DNA of 7,377 bases from JAHRAH01 sp051009015 (GTDB lineage Bacteria; Pseudomonadota; Gammaproteobacteria; Tethybacterales; Persebacteraceae): contig JBPCWZ010000080.1 of the NCBI GenBank assembly GCA_051009015.1, positions 1 to 7,377 of the forward strand. The letters run 5' to 3'. The notes below the pieces were generated by a model that did no database searches, was not told the origin of the DNA, and saw nothing but the letters and a program-made list of their open reading frames with translations. Of the stretch, positions 6,611 to 7,377 are shown piece by piece. Each line of letters starts with the position of its first letter. Positions within the stretch are counted from its first letter, which is position 1. The position numbers and the translations under genes were made by a program.

Positions 6611-6859
6611 AGCCCTGAAAGGGCGCCCTGTTCATAGCACGGGGCAACGCCCCGTGACAAGGCATTTTAATAGGTCAAGCCCTGAAAGGGCGCCCTTTCT
6701 TTTGCAGGGCAAAGCCCGGCAAAAACCGCAAAGCCGAAACCTCGCCCGTTTGACATTCGCCGCCGCCGTTTTCGGCCGCCCTTTCAGGGCTTGTTTGGTT
6801 AATACGCCGATTCACGGGGCGTTGCCCCGTGCTATGACCAGGGTCGCCCTTTCAGGGCT
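6611..6859. repeat. Quasi-palindromic cluster of four GCCCTGAAAGGGC repeats
   Basis: Four 13-bp palindromes occur at 6612-6624, 6679-6691, 6778-6790 and 6846-6858. The first two read GCCCTGAAAGGGC and the last two are in inverse orientation. Spacing is symmetrical (67 and 68 bp). The left arm 6611-6692 and the right arm 6777-6859 are inverted copies of each other at about 70 of 83 positions, by eye, separated by 84 bp. Each arm contains a perfect 8-bp stem, CACGGGGC/GCCCCGTG, with a 3-nt loop (6638-6656 and 6813-6831). The DNA could extrude a large cruciform or, if transcribed, fold into a long hairpin. The same unit occurs at 4507. No transposase is present, so mobility would have to be supplied in trans. 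Confidence 0.85.
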
Positions 6860-6914
6860 TTAATACCGCGCCGCTATCGCGCCATTAGATTCCCGCTTTT
6901 GCGGTAAAAACCCC

Positions 6915-7066
6915 CGTCATTCCCGCGCAGGCGGGAATCCAAACGCCGCCGCCATTGCGGCGGCACTTTGTCAGGTTGTCTTTGGCGGTTGTTTATGCTT
7001 GTCCGGGCGGGCGGACATTGACGCTTTGCGTCAATGTGTTGGATTCCCGCTTTCGCGGGAATGACG
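6915..7066. repeat. Composite element bounded by inverted dRS3-like repeats
   Basis: Two 28-bp inverted copies, 6915-6942 and 7039-7066, match at 26 of 28 positions. Each contains a 20-bp core fitting ATTCCC-N8-GGGAAT (6919-6938 and 7043-7062), the pattern of Neisseria dRS3. Between them are two perfect hairpins: GCCGCCGC/GCGGCGGC with a CATT loop (6945-6964) and ACATTGACGC/GCGTCAATGT with a TTT loop (7015-7037). A half copy (ATTCCCGC...GCGG) lies at 6889-6904. The layout resembles a small non-autonomous element or a repeat-insertion hotspot; there is no ORF inside. Confidence 0.75.
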
Positions 7067-7285
7067 AGAGATGGGCGCGGAAATGACGGGAGGAATCCGG
7101 CGGTTTGCTTTTGCCAAAGGCGAAAAAAGGGCGGGTTAGCACTTCCCCCGCCGCCATTTGCAAGCGGCGAAACCCCTGCTTTGCCCCTGCTTTGGTATAG
7201 GGGGGAGTAGCAGGGCGTTAGCCGAATGCGCCCAGTTATACCACAACCGCCCGCCTTTTGTCATCGCCGCCCCGCCTGTCGGGTT
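7067..7285. other. Intergenic stretch without recognisable gene; small 11-bp tandem duplication
   Basis: I find no credible coding sequence, tRNA or clear terminator here. The one structure is CCCCTGCTTTG repeated twice head to tail (7173-7183 and 7184-7194). G/C-rich runs such as TATAGGGGGG follow. It serves as the upstream region of the phosphatase gene. Confidence 0.5.
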
Positions 7286-7291
7286 TATAAT
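7286..7291 (+). promoter_or_regulatory. Candidate -10 box of gph, placed for a leaderless transcript
   Basis: A perfect TATAAT ends only 7 nt before the ATG at 7299, so transcription would begin at or next to the start codon. No Shine-Dalgarno sequence precedes either ATG (7299 or 7305), which is consistent with leaderless translation. No -35 is found at 16-18 bp; a TTGTCA at 7258-7263 is too far (22 bp). Confidence 0.4.
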
Positions 7292-7298
7292 CATTGTT

Positions 7299-7377
7299 AT
7301 GCCGATGACCGCCGCGCTTTTTGATTTGGACGGCACTTTAATAGATACCGCGCCCGACATTCACGCGGCGGCATCTG
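7299..7377 (+). CDS. gph: Phosphoglycolate phosphatase, HAD superfamily (3' partial)
   Basis: Only the first 26 codons are present. They hold HAD motif I, FDLDGTLIDTAPDI (residues 8-21), with the nucleophile D9 and the acid/base D11. The TAPD-I-HAA continuation is typical of Gph, which dephosphorylates 2-phosphoglycolate to glycolate, a DNA-repair and oxygenation by-product. Other HAD phosphatases share motif I, so the exact substrate is less sure than the family. Start choice is ATG 7299 (leaderless context) or ATG 7305; both leave the motif intact. The gene follows the long repeat region and is unlikely to share a transcript with the ankyrin genes. Confidence 0.8.
   Translation, partial: MPMTAALFDLDGTLIDTAPDIHAAAS

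Noticed and set aside
4507..6859. Repeats as a CRISPR array
   Set aside because: Copies are too few, 13-bp cores occur in both orientations, spacing is not regular over the set, and there are no cas genes in the window.
6474..6863. 129-codon + strand ORF downstream of the ankyrin genes
   Set aside because: Its translation is mostly the repeat cluster read through (stretches like SPERAPF and STGQRPVT come from the GCCCTGAAAGGGC units), with no RBS and no protein family character.

Overview
The window is 7377 bases of bacterial DNA, most likely from a member of the Pseudomonadota (proteobacteria). The pointers are an AapJ-AapQ-AapM-type amino acid ABC transporter, a typical proteobacterial phosphoglycolate phosphatase start, and short palindromic intergenic repeats, including one that fits the ATTCCC-N8-GGGAAT (dRS3-like) pattern known from Neisseria. 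I cannot place it to genus. An ankyrin-repeat lipoprotein beside a creatinase is compatible with an animal-associated or marine organism, but that is inference.

Layout, all genes on the + strand. (1) 1-3179: an operon for a polar or general amino acid ABC importer. The periplasmic binding protein (aapJ-like, 5' end cut off by the window) is followed 15 bp later by permease aapQ-like, which must use a non-ATG start. Permease aapM-like overlaps aapQ by 4 bp (ATGA). The ATPase gene (aapP) that normally follows is not there. (2) 3246-4460: a full-length creatinase (creatine amidinohydrolase) with every active-site residue I can recall from the Pseudomonas putida enzyme, behind its own -10-like box and a good ribosome binding site. 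(3) 4461-4707: an intergenic region holding two copies of a GCCCTGAAAGGGC palindrome family and a strong stem-loop. (4) 4708-6459: two ankyrin-repeat genes end to end in one reading frame. The first encodes a lipoprotein with a charged helix and about six ankyrin repeats. The second lacks the signal peptide and helix and has about five. Their 3' ends are clear duplicates. (5) 6460-7298: about 840 bp without a credible gene, filled with a quasi-palindromic cluster of the same GCCCTGAAAGGGC family and a composite element bounded by two inverted dRS3-like repeats. (6) 7299-7377: the first 26 codons of a HAD-family phosphoglycolate phosphatase (gph), with a TATAAT box only 7 nt upstream, suggesting a leaderless mRNA.

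How the parts may work together: the importer brings amino acids or related zwitterions across the inner membrane, and the creatinase splits creatine into sarcosine and urea, giving carbon and nitrogen. Their adjacency suggests, but does not prove, that the importer also handles creatine or its products. The ankyrin pair is bracketed on both sides by the same intergenic repeat family and looks like a separately evolving, internally duplicating module.
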